A stretch of DNA of 49,964 nucleotides from Acrocarpospora catenulata (GTDB lineage Bacteria; Actinomycetota; Actinomycetes; Streptosporangiales; Streptosporangiaceae), in assembly GCF_018476525.1 (NCBI RefSeq), contig NZ_JAHCST010000067.1:1-49964 (forward strand). Direction: 5' to 3'. The first letter of the stretch is position 1; each line of letters starts with the position of its first letter. Shown piece after piece: positions 25,943-35,215 of this stretch. The notes beneath the pieces were generated by a model. The model saw only the letters and a program-made list of their open reading frames with translations, searched no databases and had not been told where the DNA came from. A program made the position numbers and the translations under genes.

Positions 25943-27616
25943 GTGGGCCACTCTATGGGTGGACGTCTGGGGCGAGTCGGCCCGTACGCGCTGCTTGAGC
26001 GGCTGGGTCGTGGTGGCATGGGCGAGGTCTACCTCGCGGCCACCCGCCGGGGTCAGCAGGTCGCCCTCAAGATGCTGCGCGATCCGATCGAGGATGACGC
26101 GGAGGCCCGATTACGCCTGGACCGGGAGATCCGCGCGCTGCGCCGGGTGGAGAGCCCGTATGTCGCCCAGGTGCTGGACGCCGACCTGTCGGGGGACCGG
26201 CCGTACCTGGTGATGGAGCACATCAAGGGCGAGAACATGCTGGACGCGGTACGGCGGCGGGGTCCGCTGGCCGAGCCGGAGCTGATCGGGGTGGCGCAGG
26301 GGCTGGCCACCGCGCTGGCCATCATCCACGCCGCGGGGGTGGTGCACCGGGACCTCAAACCCGCCAACGTGCTGCTCGGCGAGGACGGTCCCGTCCTGAT
26401 CGACTTCGGCATCGCCCAGGTGCTGGACGCCACCCGGCTCACCAGGACCGGGACCTTCCTCGGCACGCCCGGGTACGCGGCACCCGAGCTGTTCGCCGAC
26501 GAGGTGGTGGGGGAGCCGGCCGACGTGCACGCCTGGGCGGCCACGGTGGCCTTCGCGGCGACCGGGCGGCCGACCTTCGGGCGGGGGACTGTGGAGTCCC
26601 AGGTGTACGCGATCATGCACGGGCAGGCGGATCTGAAGGGCGTTCCGGCGGCGCTGCTGCCGTTGATCCGGGCGGCGCTCAACCGGGAACCGGCCAAGCG
26701 GCCCACCGCGGCGCTGCTCGCCGACCGGCTGGCCCGGCTGGCGCGCGCGACGGCCGCCGCCTCCGATGCGGGTACGGGTGCCCGCACGCCATCCGAGGAC
26801 CCGCCGGAGAAGCCGGAGAAGCGCCGTTTTCTTGGGCGGAAGGCCCAAGCCGCCGGGGATTCGGAAGATGCCAAGAAAGTACTAAGAAACCCGGCGTCGA
26901 CCGAACGGCCCCGGTCCGCTGCGGCGCGTGCCGAACGCCCTGAGCGTTCCGAGCGGGAGCGTACCGACCGTCCCGAGAGGGAGCGTCCCGAGCGCCCCGA
27001 GCGGGAGCGTGCTGAGCGCTCAGAGCGTGCTGAGCGCAAGGCGGCCGCAGGCCGTACGGCGGAGGAGGAGTCGGTGCTGGCGGTGGAGGCGGCCGGGGGC
27101 ATGCCGACCGGGAGCGCCGCGTTGGTGGTGCTGGCCACGCTGGCGGTGCCGTGCGTGATCGTCTCGGTCGTCTACCCGCTGGCCACCTTCGCCATCACGG
27201 GGGTGCTGGTGGTGCTGGCCCGGGCCCTGTGGAGTGGCCACTGGCTGGTGCGCAGGCGCCGCTCGGCCCGGGTGCGCGGGGTGCTTCGCGCGCTGTCCTT
27301 CCCGCTCACCTTCGCCGGATCGTTGATCGCCGCGCTGGCCTGGCCCGGAATCCCCGCCGGGGTGGCCGCCTTCGCCGCGCTCTGGCTGACGTCGGGCGGC
27401 CGGCTGGAGCCGGACTGGTGGAATCAGCCCGTGCCGGTCACCGTGGCCGGGGTGGTGTTCGGGGTGGTCTGCGGCGGGATCATCGGCCGCGAGGTGGAGC
27501 GGGTGGGCGCGGAGCTGCCGGAACTGCGCCGGGAGGGCCTGCGGGCGCTGGCCGTGCTCGGCGGGTTCGTGGCATTGTGTGCGGCGGCGGTCCGCGCCAT
27601 CTCCGTCTTCGTGTGA
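25943..27616 (+). CDS. membrane-bound serine/threonine protein kinase
   Basis: 557 residues. Pknb-type kinase domain (about 14-275): LGRGGMGEV glycine loop, K43, catalytic H135-R136-D137 in VHRDLKPAN and D154-F-G. A roughly 100-residue linker is dominated by Glu/Arg/Pro (ERPERSERER-like repeats). The C-terminal part has four to five hydrophobic helices; there are no PASTA or other extracellular sensor repeats. GTG 25943 is chosen because GGAGGGG is nine bases upstream; ATG 25922 and ATG 25955 are in frame, and a TAGGGT -10 (25939) would put transcript starts close to 25955. It converges on the M48 protease gene. Confidence 0.9.
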   Translation: MGHSMGGRLGRVGPYALLERLGRGGMGEVYLAATRRGQQVALKMLRDPIEDDAEARLRLDREIRALRRVESPYVAQVLDADLSGDRPYLVMEHIKGENMLDAVRRRGPLAEPELIGVAQGLATALAIIHAAGVVHRDLKPANVLLGEDGPVLIDFGIAQVLDATRLTRTGTFLGTPGYAAPELFADEVVGEPADVHAWAATVAFAATGRPTFGRGTVESQVYAIMHGQADLKGVPAALLPLIRAALNREPAKRPTAALLADRLARLARATAAASDAGTGARTPSEDPPEKPEKRRFLGRKAQAAGDSEDAKKVLRNPASTERPRSAAARAERPERSERERTDRPERERPERPERERAERSERAERKAAAGRTAEEESVLAVEAAGGMPTGSAALVVLATLAVPCVIVSVVYPLATFAITGVLVVLARALWSGHWLVRRRRSARVRGVLRALSFPLTFAGSLIAALAWPGIPAGVAAFAALWLTSGGRLEPDWWNQPVPVTVAGVVFGVVCGGIIGREVERVGAELPELRREGLRALAVLGGFVALCAAAVRAISVFV

Positions 27617-27653
27617 ACGGGCTTTATGCGAAGGGGCTCCGTGTGAAGGGGCC

Positions 27654-28664
27654 TCAGTTCTCCCGGCGGGCGAAGCGGTTGAAGATGCGCTCCCCGGCGT
27701 TGACCGCGCCCTCGGCCACGTCGCGGAGCACGCCGATGAACGGGTCCTGCGACTGCGCCCAGGACTCCCGGTAGGACTGGGCGGCCGCCTTGACCTCCTC
27801 GGAGATCTTCGCGTTGTGGTCGTCCTCGCGGCGCGGGTAGTTCCCCGACAGGATGGCCTCGTACTCCCCGGAGCGGCGCCAGCGGTCCAGCTCGGCCACC
27901 CGGGTGACCGCGAACGGGTGGGTGGTGCCGAGCAGGTTGAGCACCTTGAGCAGGCCGTCCCGCACGTCGCCGGCGGTGTCGTACTCGCGGGCCTGGTCGA
28001 GGAAGGCCTCGATGTTCATCTCGTGCAGCCGGGAGCCGCCGGCCAGCTTCATCAGCGCGCGGAGCGCGGCGTCCGGGTCCTGACCGGCCAGCAGGCCGCC
28101 TCGGTCGGCGGACATCTCGGCCTTGCGGGCCCACTCCTCCAGGGCGGCGACGATCACCCGCAGGCCGATGTAGCCGAGCGGGATCCAGGCCACCCGGGTG
28201 GCCAGCCGGGTCAGGATGGCCAGCATGGTGCCGTAGACGGCGTGGCCGGAGAGGATGTGCGAGGTCTCGTGACCGATCACGAAACGCAGTTCCTCCTCGT
28301 CCATCAGGTCCAGCAGACCGGTCGAGACCACGATGAACGGCTCGTCGAAGCCGATCGCCATCGCGTACGCCTCGGCGCCCTGCTGGACGTAGACCTCCGG
28401 GATGCGGTGCAGGTCCAGGACGTAGGCGCTGTCGCGGCCCATGTCGTACAGATTCCGGAACTGGGTCTCTGAGGTGCGCACCGCGGAGGCCAGGAACATC
28501 AGGCGCAGGCGGCGCTCGCTGAACAGGCCGGACATGCGCTTCAACACCGAGTCGAACCCGGTCAGCGAGCGCATCGCCACCAGGGCGGACCGGTCCGCGG
28601 GGTGTTCGTACGCGCGGGAGCTGATACCGGGCAGCTGAACGCGGTTGCGATCGGGAGTGGTCAT
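27654..28664 (-). CDS. M48 family zinc metalloprotease
   Basis: 336 residues with the metalloprotease motif H132-E133-T-S-H136 and the downstream glutamate E183 in [12 protein letters not shown], the usual HtpX/Ste24 third ligand. A hydrophobic stretch ([30 protein letters not shown]) follows the active site, so membrane association is likely. Start ATG 28664 is preferred because a TAGCAT -10 is exactly seven bases upstream; ATG 28673 overlaps that element. Role inferred: membrane protein quality control. Confidence 0.9.
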   Translation of the reverse strand: MTTPDRNRVQLPGISSRAYEHPADRSALVAMRSLTGFDSVLKRMSGLFSERRLRLMFLASAVRTSETQFRNLYDMGRDSAYVLDLHRIPEVYVQQGAEAYAMAIGFDEPFIVVSTGLLDLMDEEELRFVIGHETSHILSGHAVYGTMLAILTRLATRVAWIPLGYIGLRVIVAALEEWARKAEMSADRGGLLAGQDPDAALRALMKLAGGSRLHEMNIEAFLDQAREYDTAGDVRDGLLKVLNLLGTTHPFAVTRVAELDRWRRSGEYEAILSGNYPRREDDHNAKISEEVKAAAQSYRESWAQSQDPFIGVLRDVAEGAVNAGERIFNRFARREN

Positions 28665-28677
28665 GCTGGGCATGCTA
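28665..28677 (-). promoter_or_regulatory. -10 element for leaderless M48 protease transcript
   Basis: On the minus strand TAGCAT (28677-28672) is followed by seven bases and ATG 28664. No -35 is visible. Only 61 bases separate this gene from the -10 of the divergent nadD promoter. Confidence 0.45.
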
Positions 28678-28725
28678 CGTCGGGGTTTCCGCTGACGCGC
28701 ATGAACCCGGATTCGGGGGTGGCGT

Positions 28726-28738
28726 TAGGGTCCGTGCT
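28726..28738 (+). promoter_or_regulatory. -10 element for leaderless nadD transcript
   Basis: TAGGGT (28726-28731) is seven bases before ATG 28739. There is no ribosome binding sequence, so the mRNA probably begins at the start codon. Confidence 0.45.
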
Positions 28739-29344
28739 ATGAGGAACGGGGCCGCGACCAGGCGGCTGGGCATCATGGGCGGCACCTTCGACCCCATCCA
28801 CCACGGGCATCTGGTGGCGGCCAGCGAGGTCGCGCACGAGTTCGCGCTGGACGAGGTGGTGTTCGTGCCGACCGGGCAACCCTGGCAGAAGGCGCACCGG
28901 GCGGTCTCCGCGCCGGAGGACCGGTATCTGATGACCGTGATCGCCACCGCCTCCAACCCGCGGTTCTCGGTCAGCCGGGTGGACATCGACCGGCCGGGGC
29001 CGACCTTCACCATCGACACCCTCCGTGACATCGCCGCCGTGTACGGGCCGGACGTGGAGCTCTACTTCATCACCGGGGCGGACGCGCTGGCCCAGATCCT
29101 CAGCTGGCGGGACGTGGACGAGCTCTTCGAGATCGCGCACTTCGTCGGCTGCACCCGGCCGGGGCACCCGCTGCACGATCCCGGGCTGCCGGACGGCCGG
29201 ATCAGCCTGGTGGAGATCCCGGCGCTGGCCATCTCCTCCTCCGAGTGCCGGGAGCGGGTGGGGCGGGGGCAGCCGATCTGGTACCTGGTTCCGGACGGGA
29301 TCGTCCAGTACATCGGGAAACGCAACCTCTACCAGGGGCCGTAG
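28739..29344 (+). CDS. nadD: nicotinate-nucleotide adenylyltransferase
   Basis: 201 residues of the nucleotidyltransferase superfamily, joining ATP and nicotinate mononucleotide on the way to NAD. The [12 protein letters not shown] phosphate-binding motif (residues about 12-23), [11 protein letters not shown] and the C-terminal [10 protein letters not shown] signature are intact. It opens the conserved nadD-rsfS-phosphatase group. Confidence 0.96.
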   Translation: MRNGAATRRLGIMGGTFDPIHHGHLVAASEVAHEFALDEVVFVPTGQPWQKAHRAVSAPEDRYLMTVIATASNPRFSVSRVDIDRPGPTFTIDTLRDIAAVYGPDVELYFITGADALAQILSWRDVDELFEIAHFVGCTRPGHPLHDPGLPDGRISLVEIPALAISSSECRERVGRGQPIWYLVPDGIVQYIGKRNLYQGP

Positions 29345-29475
29345 CGGATCCTCGCCGGGGGCGGGCTCTGGCGGGCGGCAGGCCGGGCCGCGAATAGGCT
29401 TGAAGAGGTGTCCCACAGTCGGCACCCTGTTAACCACCCGACAGATGTCCCGTACACGGAGGACAGAACCGCATC

Positions 29476-29880
29476 GTGACCGCATCCGAGAGATCCATCC
29501 AGCTGGTGAAGGTCGCCGCCGAGGCCGCGGCCGACAAGCTGGCGGACGACATCATCGCCTACGACGTGAGCGACCGCCTCGTCATCACCGACGCCTTCGT
29601 GGTCTGCTCCGCCTCCAACGACCGGCAGGTCCGCGCCATCGTCGACGAGATCGAGGAGCGGCTGCGGGTGGACGCCGAGGCCAAGCCGGTCCGCCGGGAG
29701 GGCGAGCGGGAGGGCCGCTGGGTCCTGCTCGACTACATCGACATCGTGGTGCACGTGCAGCACGAGGAGGAGCGGAACTTCTACGGCCTGGAGCGCCTCT
29801 GGAAGGACTGCCCGGCGATCGAGATGCCGGAGAGCGTCCGCCTGGCCGCCGCCCAGCGCGCCCGCGGGCTCGCCGAATGA
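29476..29880 (+). CDS. rsfS: ribosome silencing factor RsfS
   Basis: 134 residues of the RsfS/YbeB/Iojap family, which bind L14 on the 50S subunit and block subunit joining in stationary phase. Core motifs are DRLVITDAFVVCSASNDRQV and WVLLDYIDIVVHVQHEEERNFYGLERLW. GTG 29476 has GGAGGA about 12 bases upstream. Its stop overlaps an ATG at 29877 (see the mini-ORF). Confidence 0.95.
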   Translation: MTASERSIQLVKVAAEAAADKLADDIIAYDVSDRLVITDAFVVCSASNDRQVRAIVDEIEERLRVDAEAKPVRREGEREGRWVLLDYIDIVVHVQHEEERNFYGLERLWKDCPAIEMPESVRLAAAQRARGLAE

Positions 29881-29906
29881 CGGCCCGCTGGGTGATGGCC
29901 GTATGA
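29877..29906 (+). CDS. candidate nine-codon coupling ORF
   Basis: ATG 29877 overlaps the rsfS stop (ATGA). The frame encodes MTARWVMAV and ends in a TGA that overlaps the phosphatase ATG (ATGA at 29903-29906). A terminating ribosome could thus step from rsfS to the phosphatase through this short frame. Expression is not shown. Confidence 0.35.
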   Translation: MTARWVMAV

Positions 29907-30538
29907 GCAGGCGCATCGTCTGCCTTCGGCACGGACAGACCGTCTGGAACGTCGAGCACCGGTTCCAGGGTCACACCGACATCCCGCTCGACGAGGTGGG
30001 CATCGCCCAGGCCCAGCGGGCCGCCTCGCTGCTGGCCGCGCTGCGCCCGACGATGATCGTTTCATCCGATCTGCGCCGCGCCCACGACACCGCGCTCGCC
30101 CTGGGCCGCCTCACCGGCCTGCCGGTGCAGACCGACAAGGAGCTCCGCGAGCGCGGCGGCGGTGCCTGGGAGGGCCTCACCCGGGAGGAGATCAAGGCCG
30201 GCTGGCCGGTCGAGTTCGAGAACTGGGAGGCCCCAGGGGGCGAAACGGTGACCCACGTCGCCTCCCGCGTCGGCACCGCGGTCCGCCGCTGGGCGACCGA
30301 ACTGGCGGAGGACGGCCTCCTGGTGATCGCCTCCCACGGCGCCGCCATCCGCCTCGGCATCGGCCACATCCTCGGCCTCCCCGAACCCCTCTGGGGCACC
30401 CTCGGCGGCCTCGGCAACTGCTCCTGGTCCATCCTCGAACAAACCCGCCACGGCTGGCGCCTGACCGAACACAACGCAGGCACCCTCCCCACCCCCGTCC
30501 GCGGCGACGACCTCCCCGCCGAAACCGAAGACACCTGA
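29903..30538 (+). CDS. histidine phosphatase (phosphoglycerate-mutase fold)
   Basis: 211 residues with the RHG motif (CLRHGQTVWN, catalytic His near residue 10), the second His in IASHGAAIRLGIGH and the acid residue in ELRERGGGAWEGL. In actinobacteria the gene after nadD-rsfS corresponds by position to the mycobacterial glucosyl-3-phosphoglycerate phosphatase GpgP; that function is an inference from synteny. A hairpin follows the stop. Confidence 0.9.
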   Translation: MSRRIVCLRHGQTVWNVEHRFQGHTDIPLDEVGIAQAQRAASLLAALRPTMIVSSDLRRAHDTALALGRLTGLPVQTDKELRERGGGAWEGLTREEIKAGWPVEFENWEAPGGETVTHVASRVGTAVRRWATELAEDGLLVIASHGAAIRLGIGHILGLPEPLWGTLGGLGNCSWSILEQTRHGWRLTEHNAGTLPTPVRGDDLPAETEDT

Positions 30539-30551
30539 CCGAACGGCCGAA

Positions 30552-30576
30552 GCCCCCGGGTGACCGTACCGGGGGC
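30552..30576 (+). terminator. hairpin after the nadD-rsfS-phosphatase operon
   Basis: An 8-bp stem GCCCCCGG / CCGGGGGC with a nine-base loop, 14 bases after the stop, without a T-run. It is placed between convergent genes and could serve both. Confidence 0.5.
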
Positions 30577-30626
30577 GGGCACACCTTCCGTATGGAATGC
30601 GTGGTCGCGTGCCGGTTTCTGGTGAT

Positions 30627-31457
30627 TCAGGAAGGCGGGTTGGTTGAGCAGGGCTGAGTGTCTTCCGCTCCACGGCCTTCGGACACGCATTCGGGGTTGA
30701 ACACGTTCGAGACGCCTGGCATGGCCTGGGCGGCGCGTATCACCTGGTCCCAGTCCGTGTCCGGTTTCATTTTCAGGCGGATGAGTTCGGGCATGTCCTG
30801 GACCTTCACCACGTCCAGGATGCTTCGCTCGGCGGTGACGGCCTGTCCCTTCTCCACCATGTCGGCGATTTTGGCTTCCACGTTCTCCCGGAAGCGGGCG
30901 TAGACGGTTTCCTTGTCGTCATAGCTGACGGATTCGACCTGGGGCAGGATGGCGAGGTCGTGGCGGACGGCGGTGATCTGCTCGGGGGTCGCGGCTCGTC
31001 CGTGGCAGGACGGGAAAGGGAACCCGTCCTTGCACAGGAAAACCCGGATCTCGTCGGCGTCGGTGACGGGGCCGCCCGCGAACAGCAGGTCGCTCACGCT
31101 GGCCGCGACCACCTGGCGGTCCTCCCCGACCAGCGCGGCGCTCTCCGCCGACCAGATCGGCGGCTCGTACGGCGCCACCCGCCGCAGCGCCACCGCCCGT
31201 TTCCTGAGCGCCGACCGGCGCCCGTTGAGCACGGCGGACCGCACATACGCCAACGCCCTGTCCGGATCGCGCAGGCGCCGGCGGCCGGCGTGGACCCCGG
31301 CGAAAGCGTCCTGCACCACGTCCTCCGCGGTGGCCTGGTCGCCGACCATCATCAACGCCAGCCGCACCAGCCCCAGATGGTGCGCGGCGAAGATCTCGGC
31401 GACGTCGACCGGGGCGCCGGCCGGGGCCCTGGCGGCTCGCAACAGTTGGGCTTCCAT
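30627..31457 (-). CDS. hybrid protein: ECF sigma region 2 fused to FtsX extracellular domain
   Basis: 276 residues made of two unrelated parts. Residues 18-90 are the region-2 domain of SigE-family ECF sigma factors (FAAHHLGLVRLALMMVGD, AEDVVQDAFAGVHAG, ALAYVRSAVLNGRRSALRKR). Where region 4 should follow, the chain instead continues at about 120-135 into a sequence like the FtsX extracellular domain (135-256: IRVFLCKDG...CHGRAATPEQI, VESVSYDDKETVYARFRE, MPELIRLKMKP, MPGVSNV) with two cysteines. There is no signal peptide or membrane helix between the parts and no region 4, so neither parent function is complete. The simplest reading is an in-frame deletion fusing a sigma gene to a downstream membrane-protein gene, near 31060-31110. 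No stop or frameshift is present. Confidence 0.75.
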   Translation of the reverse strand: MEAQLLRAARAPAGAPVDVAEIFAAHHLGLVRLALMMVGDQATAEDVVQDAFAGVHAGRRRLRDPDRALAYVRSAVLNGRRSALRKRAVALRRVAPYEPPIWSAESAALVGEDRQVVAASVSDLLFAGGPVTDADEIRVFLCKDGFPFPSCHGRAATPEQITAVRHDLAILPQVESVSYDDKETVYARFRENVEAKIADMVEKGQAVTAERSILDVVKVQDMPELIRLKMKPDTDWDQVIRAAQAMPGVSNVFNPECVSEGRGAEDTQPCSTNPPS

Positions 31458-31610
31458 GACTCAGAGACGCGCCGGACCCGCCTCCTGCTGCTCGCGTTCC
31501 GGCTCAGGCCGAACAGGATATTCGGGGGTCCGGTGGGTCCGCCGCCAATAAATCTGTTGAGCGGGTGCTTAGGCTGGATGACATCCCCTGCTGTCCCCCA
31601 GCTGTGAGGA

Positions 31611-33380
31611 GTGCGCCGTCAGAAGATGTCCGCAGACGATGAACCACCAAGTGCTCCGTCCGCCTCCATCTCACTCTGGCGATTAAGGTCCTACCTTCGC
31701 CCGTACGTCGGCACCCTGATCGTCGCCTGGCTGGCGGCGATCCTGTCCATCGCGGCGAGCACCGTCATCCCCCTGGTCGGCAGGGAGATCATCGACGGCC
31801 CCGTGGTCCGCGGCGACCAGGGCGCGCTGCTCTGGCTCGGCGCCCTGACCCTCGCGCTGGGCGTGGTCGAGGCGTTCCTGATCTTCCTCCGCCGCTGGAC
31901 CCAGGGTTTCCTGGTGTTCGGCGTGGAGACCGCCATCCGCAACGACCTCTACGCCCACCTGCAACGCCTGCCGATGAGCTTCCACGACGAGTGGCAGTCC
32001 GGCCAGCTGCTCTCCCGCGCCACCACCGACCTGTCCACCATCAGGAGGTTCTTCGGGTTCGGCGCGCTCTTCCTGGTCATGAACATTCTCCAGCTGACCA
32101 CGGTGACCATCCTGCTGCTGCGCATGCACTGGCCGCTGGGGCTGCTGGTGGCGGTCTCCGCGCTGCCCATCGTGTACGTCTCCATCCGCTTCGAGCACCG
32201 CTACACCGTGCTCTCCCGGCAGGTCCAGGACGAACAGGGCGACCTGGCCACGATCGTGGAGGAGTCGGCGCTGGGCATCCGTACCATCAAGGCCTTCGGC
32301 CGCCGCGGCCACGTCTTCGGCGGCTACGACGAGGTGGCCGGGAAGGTCTACCGGACCTCGATGGCCAAGGTCCGCCTGGGCTCGCGGTTCTTCACCTTCC
32401 TGGAGGTGATCCCGAACGTCACGCTCGCCCTGGTGCTGCTGCTCGGCGCCGCCGCCGTGGCGGGCGGCGGCCTGTCGCTGGGCACCCTGGTGGCCTTCAC
32501 CACCATGGTGCTCCAGCTGGCCTGGCCGGTGGCCGCGCTCGGCTACATCCTGGCCATGGGGCAGGAGGCGATGACCGCGGCCGATCGGGTGATGGAGGTG
32601 CTGGACACCCCGCCGTCCATCGTCGGCGGCCCGGTGGTGATCGAACGGCCCCGGGGCCACCTGCGCTTCGAGGGCGTCGAGTTCCGCTTCCCCGGCGCGG
32701 ACCGGCCGGTGCTCCGCGACGTCACCCTGGACGTGCGCCCCGGCGAGACGGTCGCCATCGTCGGCGCCACCGGCTCAGGCAAGACCACCCTGACCGCCCT
32801 GGTGCCCCGGCTGGCCGACGTCACCGCGGGGCGGGTCACCATCGACGGCCAGGACGTCCGGGACCTCACCCTGCCCGCGCTCCGCTCGGTGGTGGCCACC
32901 GCCTTCGAGGAGCCGACGCTCTTCTCGATGAGCGTGCGGGAGAACGTCACGCTCGGCCACGGCCAGGCCAGCGAGGAGGAGGTGCGGGCCGCCCTGGAGG
33001 TGGCCCAGGCGACCTTCGCCTACGACCTGCCCTGGGGGCTGGAGACCAGGATCGGCGAGCAGGGCATGTCCCTGTCCGGCGGCCAGCGGCAGCGGCTGGC
33101 GCTGGCCCGCGCGGTGCTCGGCCACCCCAAGATCCTGGTGCTGGACGACACGCTCTCCGCGCTGGACGTGGAGACCGAGGCGCTGGTGGAGGAGGCGCTG
33201 CGCCGGGTGCTGGCCGACGCGACCGGCATCGTGGTGGCGCACCGGGCCTCCACGGTGCTGCTGGCCGACCGGGTGGCGCTGCTCCGCGACGGCACCATCG
33301 CCCACGTCGGCACCCACCACCAGCTGCTCAACGAGGTGCCCGAGTACCGCTCGCTGCTGGCCGCGGAGGAGGTGGTGTGA
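31611..33380 (+). CDS. ABC exporter subunit A (degenerate Walker B)
   Basis: 589 residues: six-helix transmembrane domain (about 25-330), then a nucleotide-binding domain with Walker A GATGSGKTT (K391), signature LSGGQ (488-492) and Walker B VLDD in which the catalytic glutamate is aspartate (D513). Half-transporter type, multidrug/lipid exporter family. It pairs with the next gene, whose start overlaps its stop. GTG 31611 is the first start; ATG 31626 is an alternative. Substrate unknown. Confidence 0.93.
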   Translation: MRRQKMSADDEPPSAPSASISLWRLRSYLRPYVGTLIVAWLAAILSIAASTVIPLVGREIIDGPVVRGDQGALLWLGALTLALGVVEAFLIFLRRWTQGFLVFGVETAIRNDLYAHLQRLPMSFHDEWQSGQLLSRATTDLSTIRRFFGFGALFLVMNILQLTTVTILLLRMHWPLGLLVAVSALPIVYVSIRFEHRYTVLSRQVQDEQGDLATIVEESALGIRTIKAFGRRGHVFGGYDEVAGKVYRTSMAKVRLGSRFFTFLEVIPNVTLALVLLLGAAAVAGGGLSLGTLVAFTTMVLQLAWPVAALGYILAMGQEAMTAADRVMEVLDTPPSIVGGPVVIERPRGHLRFEGVEFRFPGADRPVLRDVTLDVRPGETVAIVGATGSGKTTLTALVPRLADVTAGRVTIDGQDVRDLTLPALRSVVATAFEEPTLFSMSVRENVTLGHGQASEEEVRAALEVAQATFAYDLPWGLETRIGEQGMSLSGGQRQRLALARAVLGHPKILVLDDTLSALDVETEALVEEALRRVLADATGIVVAHRASTVLLADRVALLRDGTIAHVGTHHQLLNEVPEYRSLLAAEEVV

Positions 33381-35215
33381 TGACGGTGTCGACCGACAGA
33401 CAGTGGCAAGGGGTCGCCGCCGAGAACCAGGACGACGTGCCGCAGAAGGTCTCACTGCTGCTCAGGGAACGTTCCCGGCGGCTGCTCGGCGAGCTGCTCC
33501 GCCCGCACCGGCGCGCGATCGCCCGGCTGGTCGTGGTGGTGCTGCTCAGCAACGTGGCGGGGCTGAGCATTCCGTACCTGGTGGCGCTGGGGATCGACAC
33601 CGGCATCCCGGCCCTGGCCCGCGGCGAGGGCATGGGGATCACCTTGATGATCGTCGGGAGCATCCTGGGCGCCGCGCTGGCGCAGGCGCTGACCCGGCAG
33701 GCGTTCCTCCGCATCTCCGGGCGGATCGGGCAGGACGTGCTGCTGGAACTGCGCCGCCGGGTCTTCACGCACTTCCAGCGGCTGTCGCTGTCCTTCCACG
33801 AGAAGTACACCTCGGGGCGGGTCATCTCCCGGCTCACCTCCGACGTGGAGGCGCTGGCCGAGCTGCTCCAGGCGGGCTTCGACGGGCTGGTCACCGCGGT
33901 GCTCACGCTGGTCGGCACGGCGGTCATGCTGCTGATCCTGGACGTGCACCTCGGCCTGGTCGCGCTGGCCCCGCTGCCGCTGCTGTTCCTGGCCACCCGC
34001 TGGTTCCGGCGGCAGAGCGCGCTGGCCTACCGGCGTACCAGGGAGACGGTGGCGCTGGTGATCGTGCACTTCGTGGAGTCGATGACCGGCATCAGGGCCG
34101 CCCAGACCTTCCGCCGCGAGCCGCGCAACCAGGAGATCTTCGAGCAGCTGAACGAGGACTACCGGGCGGCCAACGCGCGCAGCATGCACCTGGTGGCCAT
34201 CTTCATGCCGGGGATCAAGCTGATCGGCAACGTGACCATCGCGCTGGTCCTGGTGTACGGCGGCTGGCTGGCCTTCCGCCAGGAGGTCACCGTGGGCGTG
34301 CTGGCCGCCTTCCTGCTCTATTTGCGCCAGTTCTACGAGCCCATGCAAGAAATTTCGCAGTTCTACAACACCCTCCAGTCGGCGGGGGCCGCGCTGGAGA
34401 AGCTCTCCGGGGTGCTGGAGGAGCCCCCAGGGGTGGCCGAGCCGGAGCACCCGGTGCCGCTGCCGGCGGCGCGCGGGGCGGTCACGTTCGCCGGCGTACG
34501 GTTCTCGTACACGCCGGACATCCCGATCCTGCCCGAGCTGGACCTGGAGATCCCGGCCGGGCAGACGGTGGCCGTGGTCGGCGCGACGGGCGCGGGCAAG
34601 ACCACGGTGGTCAAGCTGATCTCCCGGTTCTACGATCCCGTCGCCGGGCGGGTGCTGCTGGACGGCGTCGACCTGCGGGACCTGGACGAGGCCACGCTGC
34701 GCCGGGCCGTGGTCATGGTCACCCAGGAGAACTTCCTGTTCAGCGGCACGGTGGCGGACAACATCCGGTTCGGCAGGCCGGACGCCCCGATGGCCGACGT
34801 GGTCGCCGCGGCCACCGCCGTCGGCGCGCACCCGTTCATCTCCGGGCTGCCCGGCGGGTACGAGGCGGAGGTCGGCAAGCGCGGCGGGCGCATGTCGGCG
34901 GGGCAGCGGCAGCTGGTCGCCTTCGCCCGGGCCTTCCTGGCCGATCCGGCCGTGCTCATCCTGGACGAGGCCACCTCCAGCCTGGACGTGCCGAGCGAGC
35001 GCCTGGTCCAGCGGGCGCTGCGGACCATCCTGGCCGGGCGGACCGCGGTGATCATCGCGCACCGGCTCTCCACCGTGGAGATCGCCGACCGGGTGCTGGT
35101 GATGGCGGACGGCCGGGTGGTCGAGGACGGACCACCCGACCGGCTCATCGCCGCCTCCGGCCGTTTCGCGGGGCTGCACACCGCCTGGCTGGAGAGCCTG
35201 TCGGCTTCGGGTTAG
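33380..35215 (+). CDS. ABC exporter subunit B
   Basis: 611 residues: six-helix transmembrane domain and nucleotide-binding domain with Walker A GATGAGKTT (K407), Walker B LILDE (E530) and a deviant signature MSAGQ (505-509) in place of LSGGQ. Together with subunit A this predicts one canonical and one degenerate ATP site, as in characterised heterodimeric exporters. ATG 33380 overlaps the subunit A stop (TGATG). The stop shares bases with the convergent peroxidase stop; there is no room for a terminator. Confidence 0.93.
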   Translation: MTVSTDRQWQGVAAENQDDVPQKVSLLLRERSRRLLGELLRPHRRAIARLVVVVLLSNVAGLSIPYLVALGIDTGIPALARGEGMGITLMIVGSILGAALAQALTRQAFLRISGRIGQDVLLELRRRVFTHFQRLSLSFHEKYTSGRVISRLTSDVEALAELLQAGFDGLVTAVLTLVGTAVMLLILDVHLGLVALAPLPLLFLATRWFRRQSALAYRRTRETVALVIVHFVESMTGIRAAQTFRREPRNQEIFEQLNEDYRAANARSMHLVAIFMPGIKLIGNVTIALVLVYGGWLAFRQEVTVGVLAAFLLYLRQFYEPMQEISQFYNTLQSAGAALEKLSGVLEEPPGVAEPEHPVPLPAARGAVTFAGVRFSYTPDIPILPELDLEIPAGQTVAVVGATGAGKTTVVKLISRFYDPVAGRVLLDGVDLRDLDEATLRRAVVMVTQENFLFSGTVADNIRFGRPDAPMADVVAAATAVGAHPFISGLPGGYEAEVGKRGGRMSAGQRQLVAFARAFLADPAVLILDEATSSLDVPSERLVQRALRTILAGRTAVIIAHRLSTVEIADRVLVMADGRVVEDGPPDRLIAASGRFAGLHTAWLESLSASG

